DNA of 64,000 nucleotides from an uncultured Lactobacillus sp. (GTDB lineage: Bacteria > Bacillota > Bacilli > Lactobacillales > Lactobacillaceae). Below, in pieces: positions 39,401 to 48,074 of this stretch; position 1 is the first letter of the stretch, and each line of letters begins with the position of its first letter. A program made the translations under genes and the position numbers. Below the pieces are notes generated by a model that had not been told where the DNA came from, made no database searches, and worked only from the letters and a program-made list of their open reading frames with translations. The stretch is from contig CALFSK010000021.1 in assembly GCA_937916845.1 (NCBI GenBank), forward strand, positions 1 through 64,000, in the 5' to 3' direction.

Positions 39401-40049
39401 CTACCTCGGAATCGTCGACTATAAGTCGTCTCAGCATAAGTTTAACTTTGGTGAGGCTTACTATGGGCTAGCCATGCAGATGTTAACGTACCTCGATGCG
39501 GTTTTGCATAACGAGACGGCTATTGTTGGTGATCAGGACGCGGCTATCCAGTTAGCAGGGGCACTTTATATGCACATTAAAAATCCGGTCTTGAAACCTA
39601 AGGACGTTAACGCCGGATTTGAAGAAGCCCTCCTCAAAGAAAATAAGTACCGAGGAATTCTGGTTGATGACCCGACGTTGCTAGACCATTTGGATAGTGA
39701 GTTACAGACGACGACCGGAACGTCCAAGGTCTATCCATTTAGACGTAAAAAGGACGGGACGTATAGTGGTGGCATTAGTCAGTCATTAGTGACGAATGCG
39801 CAACTGGAGCGACTTTTAAAGCATAATAGTCAGTTGATCGTTTCGGCAGCCAAAGACATCTTTGATGGAAAAATTGATTTGAATCCAATCCGGTTGAATG
39901 ATAAAACGACCGCCTTACAATATTCGCCGTATCTAGCTATCATGCAGTTTGATGCCATGCTACCTGAAAATAATTACAATGATTTGCAGCCTTTGAAGCC
40001 TGCTGAAGTTCTGGCTAAGTTAAAAGCCGAATTGGGGGAAGAAAACTAA
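36456..40049 (+). CDS. rexB: ATP-dependent helicase/nuclease subunit B (RexB/AddB)
   Basis: RexB is the nuclease-carrying partner of RexA in the AddAB-type enzyme that resects double-strand ends for recombination. The 1197-residue protein has an N-terminal inactivated helicase region (FVLGSAKVDHREMM stands where Walker A would be) and a C-terminal PD-(D/E)XK nuclease: GKIDRLDEI then LGIVDYKSSQHKF, about residues 965-990. Bacillus AddB has four Cys for a 4Fe-4S cluster; these are absent, as expected for RexB. The GTG start at 36456 follows GAGGAGG; the ATG at 36429 precedes that site. It overlaps rexA by one base. Confidence 0.92.
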   Translation: MSLQFVLGSAKVDHREMMVRQLVKAMTAQPQAQFFYLVPNHVKFDTEVDVLNRLSREFAQPDLYAQSQVQIFSFTRLAWYLMKNEAAYQVPRLSAAGIDMLLYRILRRHQDELRLFGGEVSQTGFITQLAKEVNELQVANLQPEDVAHLAETTTVGDLQAKLHDLAIVYADFIEATAGKYLKPADLLAQLNAYLRHQDLHGTHIYLEQFTQLSSQEQGLITTMLERGANVTISLVLDHKVTDQVPENGTLFYQSGRLYYRLYQYARARQIPVLNDLYAKTVRVSAGLAALDDYWRGEPQAGDGQEQPNRNVHVMRADSRQNELAQVGRKIRAMVATKHENTADDYHYRDFLIMTRHLDSYKTMLAPMLQQLEIPYFVDLQRSMADHPLVELIGALFELEENQYQYRDIMRILKTELILPLVDGKPMDRKAYRQAVDLTENFVLKSGYSGRRWTQRADWQYFELTEGDAGVETDKNAGIAKQINLIHQFVAKTFPPFFKALSAANDGRAAATVLVNFLTRQGVTQQLLAWRDAALDRQDVAAAAEPEQTWQTFCQMLDEYVAILGDEPFASEDFLALLQAGFEGASYSQIPSTLDQVLVSESGMVQSQDRKVVFMIGSTDLVMPDRIMTNNLLSDVDKATMQPALNELGSDHFLTDSAVVQLGNENFLNYTAFLSARKHLFFSAPLKDDQETDLNWSNYVVRITRHFKLNEQTYLTAPDPESEEVRPFVGTKRRTISHVIQVYRDVLTTNADHNQTGAALIKPAPVWVWLRRQLTRDPEFGPLAERLLAGLSYRNLPVNLTEENVTALYGNQIYTSISKLEEFYRNRYAYFLKYGLKLRERDVFELSAASTGEFFHAVLDGLIKAIRADQVPLASVADQELGQYLETVTKRVLDQPQFTILTSSNRMAYIQRQLISTVRQIAFAIRNQSKQSAAQPVQTEVLFGNVGKEHGLKALDFQIDATHSVHVRGKIDRLDEIQVADQRYLGIVDYKSSQHKFNFGEAYYGLAMQMLTYLDAVLHNETAIVGDQDAAIQLAGALYMHIKNPVLKPKDVNAGFEEALLKENKYRGILVDDPTLLDHLDSELQTTTGTSKVYPFRRKKDGTYSGGISQSLVTNAQLERLLKHNSQLIVSAAKDIFDGKIDLNPIRLNDKTTALQYSPYLAIMQFDAMLPENNYNDLQPLKPAEVLAKLKAELGEEN

Positions 40050-43000
40050 TGGAAACCAAAACACAATACACTGATAGCCAAAAGGCAGTGATTAGTCAGC
40101 AAGGGAATAACTTGCTAGTTTCTGCTTCCGCTGGTTCGGGTAAAACGACCGTCTTGATTGAGCGAATTATGCGCAAAATCATGGCGGGAACCAATATCGA
40201 TCAGTTACTGGTCGTGACCTTTACAAATCTGGCTGCCAAACACATGAAACAAAAGCTAGAATCCCAACTCAATAAACGGATCTCTCGGTTTTTGACTGAT
40301 CATCCAGACCAAACAACGGCTTCACCGGAAGTACGGCAATTACGGCAACAATTAAACTTACTCGGGGTCGCAAATATTAGTACGCTCGATGCGTTTTGTT
40401 TACGCGTGATTCAGCGCTACTACTACGTGATTGATTTAGATCCCGTGTTCCGGTTACTGACGGATAACACTGAGGGATTGCTGATTCGGGACCAAGTTTG
40501 GGACACGGTTAGGGAAAGTCTCTACGAAAAAGACGGCGAGTTATTCGACCTGCTGACAGCCAACTTCTCTAATGACCGGAGTGATGACGGTCTTGGTCAG
40601 CTTGTTTTCCGACTGTTTGACTTTGCACAGTCGACACCGGACCCTGAAGCTTGGCTCAACCAGCTGGTGACCAATTATCAGTTGCAAGGCGAATCACTAA
40701 CTGCAACGCCGTTTTACCAGGAAAAGTTATTACCGTTATTAAAAACTGAATTTGAAACGATGGTCAATCGAATGGATCAAGCCGTAAAAATCGCAACTGA
40801 GGCGGATTTAGCACCGAAGACGATTGAAGCATTGCAAGTGGCGCAACGTGATCTGGGCACCATGACCAGTGATTTGGATACTACGGATTGGAATGCGTTG
40901 CGGGCGGCCACGGCTAGTTTTAAAGTTGGTCGTCTAACTAAGACTTATAAGGATGACCTTGAAAAAACGGCCCGCGCCAAAGCGATGGGAACCCTTGTCG
41001 ACGGTGTGAAAAAGCAAATGGGGAGTATTGGTGAGACCTATTTTGCGGCTGATGAGCAACAAGTCTTAGACGTGATGGCGGGAGCCGCTGCCATTGTGCA
41101 GGAATTAGTCCGGGCGACCCTATGTTTTAAAGAGGCGTTTGCTAAAGAAAAACGTCGGCGGCACGTTTTAGATTTTTCTGATTTGGAACATTTGACCTTG
41201 GCGATTTTGACGAATACGAGTGAGAGCGGTCAGGGCGCGCTAACGCAATTACGGGCGCAGTTTGAAGAAGTTATGGTTGATGAGTACCAAGATATCAACA
41301 GTTTACAGGAAAGTATCCTTCAACTATTAGCTCGCAAAACACCCGGCAATATGTTCATGGTAGGGGATGTGAAGCAGTCAATCTATCAGTTCCGTTTAGC
41401 TGATCCGTTACTATTTTTGGCAAAGTACCGTGATTTTGGAACCCATCCGGAACACGGGGAACGAATCGTTTTGGCGGAAAACTTCCGGTCCGTTGAAAAC
41501 GTGGACCGCTTAACGAACCTGATTTTTAGCCAGTTGATGGACGCACCAGTCGGGCAAATCGAATATGATCAAGCTGCGTATTTGAAGTACGGACCCAAAG
41601 ATTATCCGGCTGATATGCCACAAACGACGAGCTTACTCCTATACCAGACGGACGATGATCAGCCGGCGGAGACGCCAGCGCATGGCCCCCAGCCGGATAA
41701 TGATGATGAGGAAAGCAATTTTTCCATTGATGATCCGTCGATTGGGAGTATTACGATGGTTGCCCAAAAGATTCTGGCCCTGAAAAAAATGGACCACCCA
41801 ATCTTCGACCGCTCAACCGGAAAATACCGGCCATTTCACTACAGTGACGCAGCGTTGTTGGTGCCAACTCGTAACCATAATTTAACGATTATTGATATTT
41901 TCAAACAGTATCATATTCCAATCGTCGTTAACGATGCTCAGAATTATTTCCAGACTACTGAAATTCGAATCATGATGGCCTTATTAAGTATTATTGATAA
42001 TCCTTATCAGGATATCCCGTTGGTAGCGGTGTTGCGTTCACCGATCGTTGGGTTGGATGAAAACCAGTTAGTGTACTTACGGATTCAAAATAAGACGAGT
42101 GATTATTTCCAAGCGCTCCGCGACTTTTACCAAACGTATCCAACAAAGGGCAATCCTAGCGCGTATGGGGACCAGTTATACGCAAAGATTGAAGTTTTCA
42201 TGCAGCAATTGACGGCGTTTCGGGACTTAGCGCGGCGCAATCAGATTGTGACGTTGATCTGGCAAATTTATGAGCAAACGGGCTTTCTCGACTACGTTGG
42301 CGGAATGCCCGCTGGTCAACAACGCCAAGCCAACTTGCACGCCTTATACGAACGGGCCTATACGTATGAACAAGGAAGCTTTAAAGGCTTATTCCAATTT
42401 GTGCGGTTTATCAAACGCATGCAAGAAAAGGATCAAGACTTAGCTTCAGCGGTCGCTGAAACCGACACCGAGGCCGTTAGTGTCATGACGATCCATGGGA
42501 GTAAGGGGCTGGAATACCCAGTTATCTTTTTAATGGATATGGACAAGCGGTTTAACCAGACCGATACCAGGGCTAATGCGCTAATGGATCGGGATGCCGG
42601 GATTGGAATCAACTACTTAGACCCAGAGCATCGGGTCAAGTACCCGACGCTACCACGGTTAGTAATTCAACAAGTCGTGAGTCAAAAGCTCCGGGCGGAA
42701 GAAATGCGAAAGCTATACGTGGCAATCACGCGTGCTCAACAACAGTTGTTCCTAGTTGGGACGATTACGTCAATTGATGCGGCTACCGAAAAGTGGCGTC
42801 AGGGCTTTAGTAGTGACGGGCGCGTGCTAAGTACGTTAGCGCGGGTCAGCACGAATAATCAGCTCGACTGGGTCGGCATGGCTTTGATGCGGCATCCTTT
42901 GATGAAGGCGTATTGGGGGGACGAGTGGCCCACCTATTCGCTGGAAGGCGATCAGACCAAGTTTACTTTGGAACTGGGGGATGCCAGCTCGATTGGGCAG

Positions 43001-43837
43001 CGTAAGCAGGTTGCTGGAACTGATGAACAACTCAGTTCGGTTGATCAAGTGGAACAGACCGTTGACGTTGATGTCGACCAGATGACCCGCGATGAATTGA
43101 CCAATTTATTGAATTTCAAGTACGTGCATCAAGCATCCACGGTAACCACGGCCTACCAGTCCGTTTCAGAAGTTAAACGGTTGTTTGAAGATCCCGATGA
43201 CGCACAGATGAATACGAATCCAACCGTTAGTGCGCAACACGCCAAGCCAACCAGTCGGTTCGTGACTGGCGACTTAGCAATGCCACAATTTTTGCAAACG
43301 ACGCAGGAGCCGACGAGCGCTGAAGTGGGGAGTGCGACCCACTTGGTCTTGGAACAGTTAGACTTGACCCAAGCGATTGATGAGACTACCGTACAAGCAA
43401 CGATTGATGACTTAGTAGCTAAACAAGTGCTGACTAGTGAGGTCGCCCAATTGATCAAGGTTGATGCGATTGTCGGATTCTATGCCAGTGACTTGGGACA
43501 AACGATTCTAGCGGATCCTACCAAGGTTCACCGTGAAGTGCCGTTTTCATTATTATTACCAGCGCGCCAATTATTTGATGAGTTGGACGAACACGAGCAT
43601 GCTAAAGTTTTGATTCACGGAATTATTGATGGCTACTTAGAAACAGCGGATGGGTTAATCTTGTTTGATTACAAGACTGACCACGTTAAGCAGCCCCAAG
43701 ATCTATTGACTCGGTACGCAGGACAAGTTGAGCTATACGGCGCCGCGTTGCGTTCAATGTATCAACGGCCAGTTGTCCAACAGTACTTGTACTCGTTGCC
43801 ACAGCGGACGTTTGTCCCGGTAACGAAGAAAAAATAG
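40049..43837 (+). CDS. rexA: ATP-dependent helicase/nuclease subunit A (RexA/AddA)
   Basis: RexA/AddA is a UvrD-family helicase with a C-terminal nuclease. The 1262-residue protein has Walker A SASAGSGKTTVLIERI (about 25-40), Walker B/motif II VMVDEYQDINSLQ, motif III VGDVKQSIYQFRLADP, motif V-VI TIHGSKGLEYPVIF and KLYVAITRAQQ. The nuclease motif HGIIDGYLE...LFDYKTDHV is near residues 1195-1215. With RexB it repairs double-strand breaks and processes DNA until a Chi-type sequence. It is the last gene of the pair, followed by a terminator. Confidence 0.94.
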   Translation: METKTQYTDSQKAVISQQGNNLLVSASAGSGKTTVLIERIMRKIMAGTNIDQLLVVTFTNLAAKHMKQKLESQLNKRISRFLTDHPDQTTASPEVRQLRQQLNLLGVANISTLDAFCLRVIQRYYYVIDLDPVFRLLTDNTEGLLIRDQVWDTVRESLYEKDGELFDLLTANFSNDRSDDGLGQLVFRLFDFAQSTPDPEAWLNQLVTNYQLQGESLTATPFYQEKLLPLLKTEFETMVNRMDQAVKIATEADLAPKTIEALQVAQRDLGTMTSDLDTTDWNALRAATASFKVGRLTKTYKDDLEKTARAKAMGTLVDGVKKQMGSIGETYFAADEQQVLDVMAGAAAIVQELVRATLCFKEAFAKEKRRRHVLDFSDLEHLTLAILTNTSESGQGALTQLRAQFEEVMVDEYQDINSLQESILQLLARKTPGNMFMVGDVKQSIYQFRLADPLLFLAKYRDFGTHPEHGERIVLAENFRSVENVDRLTNLIFSQLMDAPVGQIEYDQAAYLKYGPKDYPADMPQTTSLLLYQTDDDQPAETPAHGPQPDNDDEESNFSIDDPSIGSITMVAQKILALKKMDHPIFDRSTGKYRPFHYSDAALLVPTRNHNLTIIDIFKQYHIPIVVNDAQNYFQTTEIRIMMALLSIIDNPYQDIPLVAVLRSPIVGLDENQLVYLRIQNKTSDYFQALRDFYQTYPTKGNPSAYGDQLYAKIEVFMQQLTAFRDLARRNQIVTLIWQIYEQTGFLDYVGGMPAGQQRQANLHALYERAYTYEQGSFKGLFQFVRFIKRMQEKDQDLASAVAETDTEAVSVMTIHGSKGLEYPVIFLMDMDKRFNQTDTRANALMDRDAGIGINYLDPEHRVKYPTLPRLVIQQVVSQKLRAEEMRKLYVAITRAQQQLFLVGTITSIDAATEKWRQGFSSDGRVLSTLARVSTNNQLDWVGMALMRHPLMKAYWGDEWPTYSLEGDQTKFTLELGDASSIGQRKQVAGTDEQLSSVDQVEQTVDVDVDQMTRDELTNLLNFKYVHQASTVTTAYQSVSEVKRLFEDPDDAQMNTNPTVSAQHAKPTSRFVTGDLAMPQFLQTTQEPTSAEVGSATHLVLEQLDLTQAIDETTVQATIDDLVAKQVLTSEVAQLIKVDAIVGFYASDLGQTILADPTKVHREVPFSLLLPARQLFDELDEHEHAKVLIHGIIDGYLETADGLILFDYKTDHVKQPQDLLTRYAGQVELYGAALRSMYQRPVVQQYLYSLPQRTFVPVTKKK

Positions 43838-43842
43838 GACTT

Positions 43843-43888
43843 AAAAAATGTGCTCATCGCAAGTCAATTACGATGAGCACATTTTTTA
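43843..43888. terminator. Bidirectional terminator
   Basis: AAATGTGCTCATCG / CGATGAGCACATTT form a stem with A/T runs between convergent rexA and the GNAT gene. Confidence 0.88.
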
Positions 43889-43908
43889 AATAGCTGTTTG
43901 AATTTCAA

Positions 43909-44439
43909 CTAGGATAAGGTAATCTGATAGGCGTTTCGTAGGTCAGTTGCGTCGTCAGCCATATAAACGATGCCGCGATACGTAAACCCAGCTTTTTTGA
44001 TAACGTGTTGCATCCGCGTGTTTTTTGCGTGGGTGTCGATCCGGATCTGCTTAAATCCGAGTTGGTAACTGAGCGTCATTAAATTGCTGAAATAAAAATC
44101 AGCTAAGTGTTGGCCGTGGTAGCCGCTCGCAATGGCAATGCGGTGAATCGACGTGTAGTGGTCGTCACTCGCGGCTGACCAGCTACCATCATAAATGCGC
44201 GCGTAGTTCGGGTCGGGATGGGTCAGCAGGGTCGCGGTTCCCGCAACTTGGCCATCCACGATCAGCAGCCAGGCATTTTGAGCATCAATGTCTTTTTGCA
44301 GGTCACTTGCTTGGGGATAACCGTCCTGCCACTGTGGAATTTGATCGGCGGCAAGGGCTTGTTTCCCTTCGTTGATAATTTTCATCATTGCGTCCCGGTC
44401 TTGACTAGTTGCTAAACGGACGTACTTTGTCATGAACAT
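43909..44439 (-). CDS. GNAT-family N-acetyltransferase
   Basis: The 176-residue protein has the GNAT fold: an N-terminal VRLATSQDRDAMMKIINEG, a central VAGTATLL strand, and the acetyl-CoA region SIHRIAIASGYHGQHLADFY followed by IRIDTHAKNTRMQHVIKKAGF. The substrate (amine, peptide or antibiotic) cannot be told. The frame opens with a GTG at 44442; the ATG one codon later (44439) has the better distance from a GAGAG site. A third option is ATG 44433. It is monocistronic. Confidence 0.85.
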   Translation of the reverse strand: MFMTKYVRLATSQDRDAMMKIINEGKQALAADQIPQWQDGYPQASDLQKDIDAQNAWLLIVDGQVAGTATLLTHPDPNYARIYDGSWSAASDDHYTSIHRIAIASGYHGQHLADFYFSNLMTLSYQLGFKQIRIDTHAKNTRMQHVIKKAGFTYRGIVYMADDATDLRNAYQITLS

Positions 44440-44565
44440 CACTTACTCTCTTAAATTAATAGTTAATATTATAGGGCAACCTGTCCAGAAGTTAAAACAG
44501 AATCGTAGGGTTTTGTTCAGTTTCTGTTTATAATAGGAATTATTAAAACATAGGAGTGACCAGTT

Positions 44566-45207
44566 ATGAAAATCTTTGTCATTGGTGCACATGGCCAAAT
44601 TGGTAAGAAAATCGTCTCCAAATTAGTTGCAGAAGGTGATCAAGTCTTTGCAGGAATTCGGCAACCAGAACAGGCTGAAGCCTTTGAAGACGCTGGTGCG
44701 GAACCAGTTCAATTCAACTTAATGGCGCAACCTGAAGACTTAGCACTAGCGTTCCAAGGCATGGATGCCGTCGTATTTGCTGCGGGTTCCGGCGGTCAAA
44801 CTGGGTATGATATGACGCTGATGATCGATCTAGACGGTGCGGTTAAGTCGATGCAAGCTGCAGAAATTGCGCACGTTAAGCGTTACGTTATTATTAGTGC
44901 AGAATTCACAGCGGACCGGTCACGCTGGCCACGCGCCTTGCAGCCGTACTATGTCGCCAAGTACTACGCCGATGAATGGCTCAAGACCCGGACGCGCTTA
45001 GACTACACCATCTTGCAACCCGGAACGCTCGTTAATGATGCCGGCACTGGTAAGGTTACCGTTAACCCGCAAGTCGGTGGTGAAATCACCCGCGATGACG
45101 TTGCAACCTTTACCGTGCAAGCGTTAAACGCTCCCGCAACGATTGGTAAAACCATTGCAATCATCAATGGTTCGACGCCAATCAGTGATGCGGTCAATCA
45201 AAAATAA
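44566..45207 (+). CDS. NAD(P)-binding oxidoreductase (atypical SDR, YhfK-like)
   Basis: The 213-residue Rossmann protein begins KIFVIGAHGQIGKKIV, a GxxGxxG nucleotide site. It resembles atypical short-chain reductases of the NAD(P)H-binding/NmrA type; a catalytic Tyr-Lys pair could be the YYVAKYYAD region. These proteins are often induced by stress, but the reaction is unknown. A TATAAT lies at 44529-44534 without a clear -35. Monocistronic, ended by a bidirectional terminator. Confidence 0.82.
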   Translation: MKIFVIGAHGQIGKKIVSKLVAEGDQVFAGIRQPEQAEAFEDAGAEPVQFNLMAQPEDLALAFQGMDAVVFAAGSGGQTGYDMTLMIDLDGAVKSMQAAEIAHVKRYVIISAEFTADRSRWPRALQPYYVAKYYADEWLKTRTRLDYTILQPGTLVNDAGTGKVTVNPQVGGEITRDDVATFTVQALNAPATIGKTIAIINGSTPISDAVNQK

Positions 45208-45227
45208 TGATTAATTAAGTGGGCAAT

Positions 45228-45269
45228 AAAAAAGTTCCTTTCAGAAGTTTTTCTGAAGGAACTTTTTTT
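45228..45269. terminator. Bidirectional terminator
   Basis: AAAGTTCCTTTCAGAA / TTCTGAAGGAACTTT stem with A and T runs on each side between convergent genes. Confidence 0.9.
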
Positions 45270-45705
45270 ATCGCGTAAAGGTCAGTAAGTAATGAATGGC
45301 TGATTTTAAGCGGGGGTACTGATGCCGGGCATAAAACTTAATGAAAAGCCGTCGGAATAAAAAGAAATAGCCATACGTATCGATGGCACAAATAATGATG
45401 ATGATTGAGGACTGGTACGGGTCGGCGTGATAGCTCGTAATAATCGCGAAGATTAACACCATTAAACCGACGCAACTCGTGAGTGAAAGTAGATTTAAGC
45501 GCTGAAGGTCCCGGGTGCAGCGGCGAATGACGGCCCGAATTTCACTAGGGGCATCGCGCCACATCGTATCTTCAAGCGTGTTGAATAAGATTGTCATATC
45601 AAATGAAATTGCGAATGCCCGTCGAAAGACAAGCTGAACCGCAATTAAAATCAACGATAAAGTAATGGGTAACCAAAACACAGAAAAAAACTCCTTTAAT
45701 AGCAA
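45268..45705 (-). CDS. Small hypothetical membrane protein
   Basis: The 145-residue protein is not one I recognise. It has three hydrophobic segments: near the N-terminus (FWLPITLSLILIAVQLVF, about 10-27), in the middle (SLTSCVGLMVLIFAIITSY, about 75-94), and later (SIIIIICAIDTYGYFFLF, about 100-117). Between the first two is a cytoplasmic-looking stretch with basic residues. Ribosome site AAAGGAG precedes the ATG. It is monocistronic; its stop lies inside the shared terminator. The 228-base gap up to dapA has only the dapA terminator and AT-rich sequence. Confidence 0.65.
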   Translation of the reverse strand: MLLKEFFSVFWLPITLSLILIAVQLVFRRAFAISFDMTILFNTLEDTMWRDAPSEIRAVIRRCTRDLQRLNLLSLTSCVGLMVLIFAIITSYHADPYQSSIIIIICAIDTYGYFFLFRRLFIKFYARHQYPRLKSAIHYLLTFTR

Positions 45706-45868
45706 TGAAAATATTTATTTTAACGGGGAGTTTAATCGGTAATGGTTTCTAAAAAATCTGATGACGCTCCCGTACTTTAATAGCAAATTAATTAATTTAT
45801 TTAATCATCATACCACAATCTGGTGATGCTTCGGGAGTTAGAAATGTAATGGTTATTAAAACTTGATG

Positions 45869-45905
45869 CAAAAAAAATCCGGTAAATAAATTACCAGAAG
45901 TTTTT
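45869..45905 (-). terminator. Terminator of the aminotransferase-dapA operon
   Basis: On the minus strand CTGGTAA / TTTACCGG forms a short stem followed by eight T. It is weaker than the other terminators in the window. Confidence 0.65.
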
Positions 45906-45933
45906 AAATTTGAAATGATAATTATTTTGCTAT

Positions 45934-46806
45934 TCAAAGGCTTAATTTAGTCATCAAAGTGGCTTGTTGGTCAGCCGTTAACGGCAGGATGGGCAAACGT
46001 GGTGTTCCGACTAGAATGTGTTCGGCATTCAAAGCGGCTTTGGTTGGTGCGGGTGACGGGGCACTGAATAGGGCTGCCATCTTAGGCATTAACTGCCGCT
46101 GGATTTTCCCTGCCGTGTGCCAATCTCCAGATTGAAGGGCCGTGTCCATGGCAAATAGTTGATCGCCAAAGAGGTGGCTCGCAACGGAAATCACGCCGTG
46201 TCCACCTAAAACCTGGGCGGTTAAGGTTTGGGCGTCCTCACCGGTATAAACGTAGAAATCACTTGGTGCTTGGTCAATAATGGCGGCTAATTCGCTGTCA
46301 TCGCCACACTGCTTGATTCCGATAATATTGGGATTTTGAGCTAGTTCCAGAACGGTCGCCACATTCATTTTAACGACGGTCCGTCCGGGGATGTTATAAA
46401 TGATAATTGGAAGCTTCCCTTGATCCGCGATGGCGGTAAAATGGGCAATCATCCCGGCTTGATCGGGTTTGTTATAAGGCGGAACGACGACTAACGCTGC
46501 GTCAATCCCCTTAATTTGGCTGACGGCTTCGGTGAACTGAATGGTTGCGGCGGTATTGTTGGAACCGGTATTGGCAATCACTGGAACGCGGCCGTTAACG
46601 AGTTCGGCGGTTTTTTCATACAGCGCAAGTTTTTCAGTTAAGCTTAACGTCGGGCCCTCGCCAGTTGTGCCGCCAACAAGAATCCCCTCCGTGTGATGTG
46701 CCAGTAAGTGCTCGATCAGAGCGGCTAACCGGGCGTTGTCAACTTGGAGCTGGTCGTTAAATGGGGTGACCATTGCTGTAACGAGGTGTGCATTTTTAAG
46801 TGTCAT
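45934..46806 (-). CDS. dapA: 4-hydroxy-tetrahydrodipicolinate synthase
   Basis: DapA condenses pyruvate with aspartate semialdehyde in the lysine/diaminopimelate pathway. The 290-residue TIM barrel has the dihydroxy-acid loop VGGTTGEGPTL, IIYNIPGRT with catalytic Tyr, and NIIGIKQCGDD with the Schiff-base Lys. Two Thr in GGTTGE and the Tyr form the usual proton relay. It is translated directly after an aminotransferase gene (TAATG junction), suggesting joint use in diaminopimelate synthesis. Confidence 0.93.
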   Translation of the reverse strand: MTLKNAHLVTAMVTPFNDQLQVDNARLAALIEHLLAHHTEGILVGGTTGEGPTLSLTEKLALYEKTAELVNGRVPVIANTGSNNTAATIQFTEAVSQIKGIDAALVVVPPYNKPDQAGMIAHFTAIADQGKLPIIIYNIPGRTVVKMNVATVLELAQNPNIIGIKQCGDDSELAAIIDQAPSDFYVYTGEDAQTLTAQVLGGHGVISVASHLFGDQLFAMDTALQSGDWHTAGKIQRQLMPKMAALFSAPSPAPTKAALNAEHILVGTPRLPILPLTADQQATLMTKLSL

Positions 46807-47975
46807 TATTTAATCTCCTCTTGGTTTTGAGTGCGCCATAGTGCCAAACGATTCATACTTTCGCGTAAGGCTTTCTGGCTAGCCGCGTAGCTAATCCGAA
46901 ACCAGCCTTCACCGGATGCACCGAAAGACGATCCGGGAATGACTGCAACCTGTGCTTCCTGTGCTAAACGCGTTGCAAATTGCCAACTGTTACCATCAAA
47001 GTCGGTAGGAACCTGTGCAAAAATGTAAAAGGCGCCAGTTGGATAGACGTAGTTAATGCCAATCTCACTGAGCCGCTTGACTAAGTAGTCGCGGCGTTCT
47101 TGATAAATGGCACGCATTTTTACACCGTCGTCCAAGCCATGGGTAAGGGCCTCAATCCCGGCCGCTTGACTGATGGAACTAGTCGAGGTGACGAGGTATT
47201 GGTGCGCTTTTTTCATTTCATTGATCAGGGCTTGAGGCGCCATAATAAAACCAAGCCGCCAGCCGGTCATGGCGTGTGACTTCGATAGTCCGTTGATCGT
47301 AATGGTCTTCTCGGGATAGAGCGTCGCAAAGGCAACGTGGGGCTGTTCGTACGTGAGCTCACTGTAGATTTCATCGCTGATGACGTACAAGTTGGCCCGT
47401 TTGATCACGGCTAGCAGGGCGGTTAATTCCGCTTGTGTATAAGTCACGCCGGTTGGATTGGTGGGATAGTTTAAAATTAAAGCCTTTAGGGGTTCACCCG
47501 CATGGCTCTGAATAACTTGTTGGAGCGTTGCGGGGGTTAATTTATAGCCGGTATTAGTCGTATCAATGGGAATCAAGTTTGCGTGCGCCATTTGAACGAT
47601 TGGTTCGTAACTAGTATAGGCGGGTGTTGGGAGCAGCACGCCGTCTCCTGGATTCAAGAGGGTGAGCAAGCTGGTGGCGACCGCTTCGGTGGCACCGACC
47701 GTGGCGATGATTTCGCTAGGGGCGTAGCTCAAGCCGTACTTCTGGGCGAAGTATTGACTAGCGGCACGCTGTAAGGCACTAAATCCCATTAGTGGTGAGT
47801 AATGGGTCCAATCATCACGGATTGCTTGAATCCCAGCCTTTTTGACGTGTTCTGGTGTCGGGAGGTCCGGTTCGCCGACGGTTAGTTTAATCATGTTAGG
47901 CACGTCTGAAATAGCTTCATCAAAGCGCCGAATGCCAGAAACTTGAATTTGTTGAATGATTTGATTAGTGTCCAT
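46806..47975 (-). CDS. Class I/II PLP-dependent aminotransferase
   Basis: The 389-residue fold type I enzyme has the PLP lysine in NGLSKSHAMTGWRLGF (about 230-240), with NYPTNPTGV and SDEIYSELTY for cofactor contacts. The family includes aspartate, aromatic and N-acetyl-diaminopimelate (PatA) aminotransferases. Cotranscription with dapA suggests the last, but sequence alone does not settle it. A divergent MocR-type regulator begins 99 bases away and probably controls this operon. The ribosome site is GAGAGGAAG. Confidence 0.85.
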   Translation of the reverse strand: MDTNQIIQQIQVSGIRRFDEAISDVPNMIKLTVGEPDLPTPEHVKKAGIQAIRDDWTHYSPLMGFSALQRAASQYFAQKYGLSYAPSEIIATVGATEAVATSLLTLLNPGDGVLLPTPAYTSYEPIVQMAHANLIPIDTTNTGYKLTPATLQQVIQSHAGEPLKALILNYPTNPTGVTYTQAELTALLAVIKRANLYVISDEIYSELTYEQPHVAFATLYPEKTITINGLSKSHAMTGWRLGFIMAPQALINEMKKAHQYLVTSTSSISQAAGIEALTHGLDDGVKMRAIYQERRDYLVKRLSEIGINYVYPTGAFYIFAQVPTDFDGNSWQFATRLAQEAQVAVIPGSSFGASGEGWFRISYAASQKALRESMNRLALWRTQNQEEIK

Positions 47976-48017
47976 AAGATGAACTTCCTCTCGTTATGAT
48001 TACCGACTATAATAAGA

Positions 48018-48050
48018 GAAAACTGTCATACTTAAAATAGACAATTTTAA
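48018..48050. promoter_or_regulatory. Candidate MocR operator in the divergent gap
   Basis: The 99-base gap between the aminotransferase and regulator genes contains the inverted repeat AACTGTC...GACAATT (TGTC and GACA about 12 bases apart) around 48022-48046, and a further GACAGTT near 48063. Paired short sites of this kind are used by MocR proteins. A TATAAT lies at 48008-48013. The binding is inferred from position only. Confidence 0.4.
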
Positions 48051-48074
48051 TAAAAATGAAAGGACAGTTGAAAC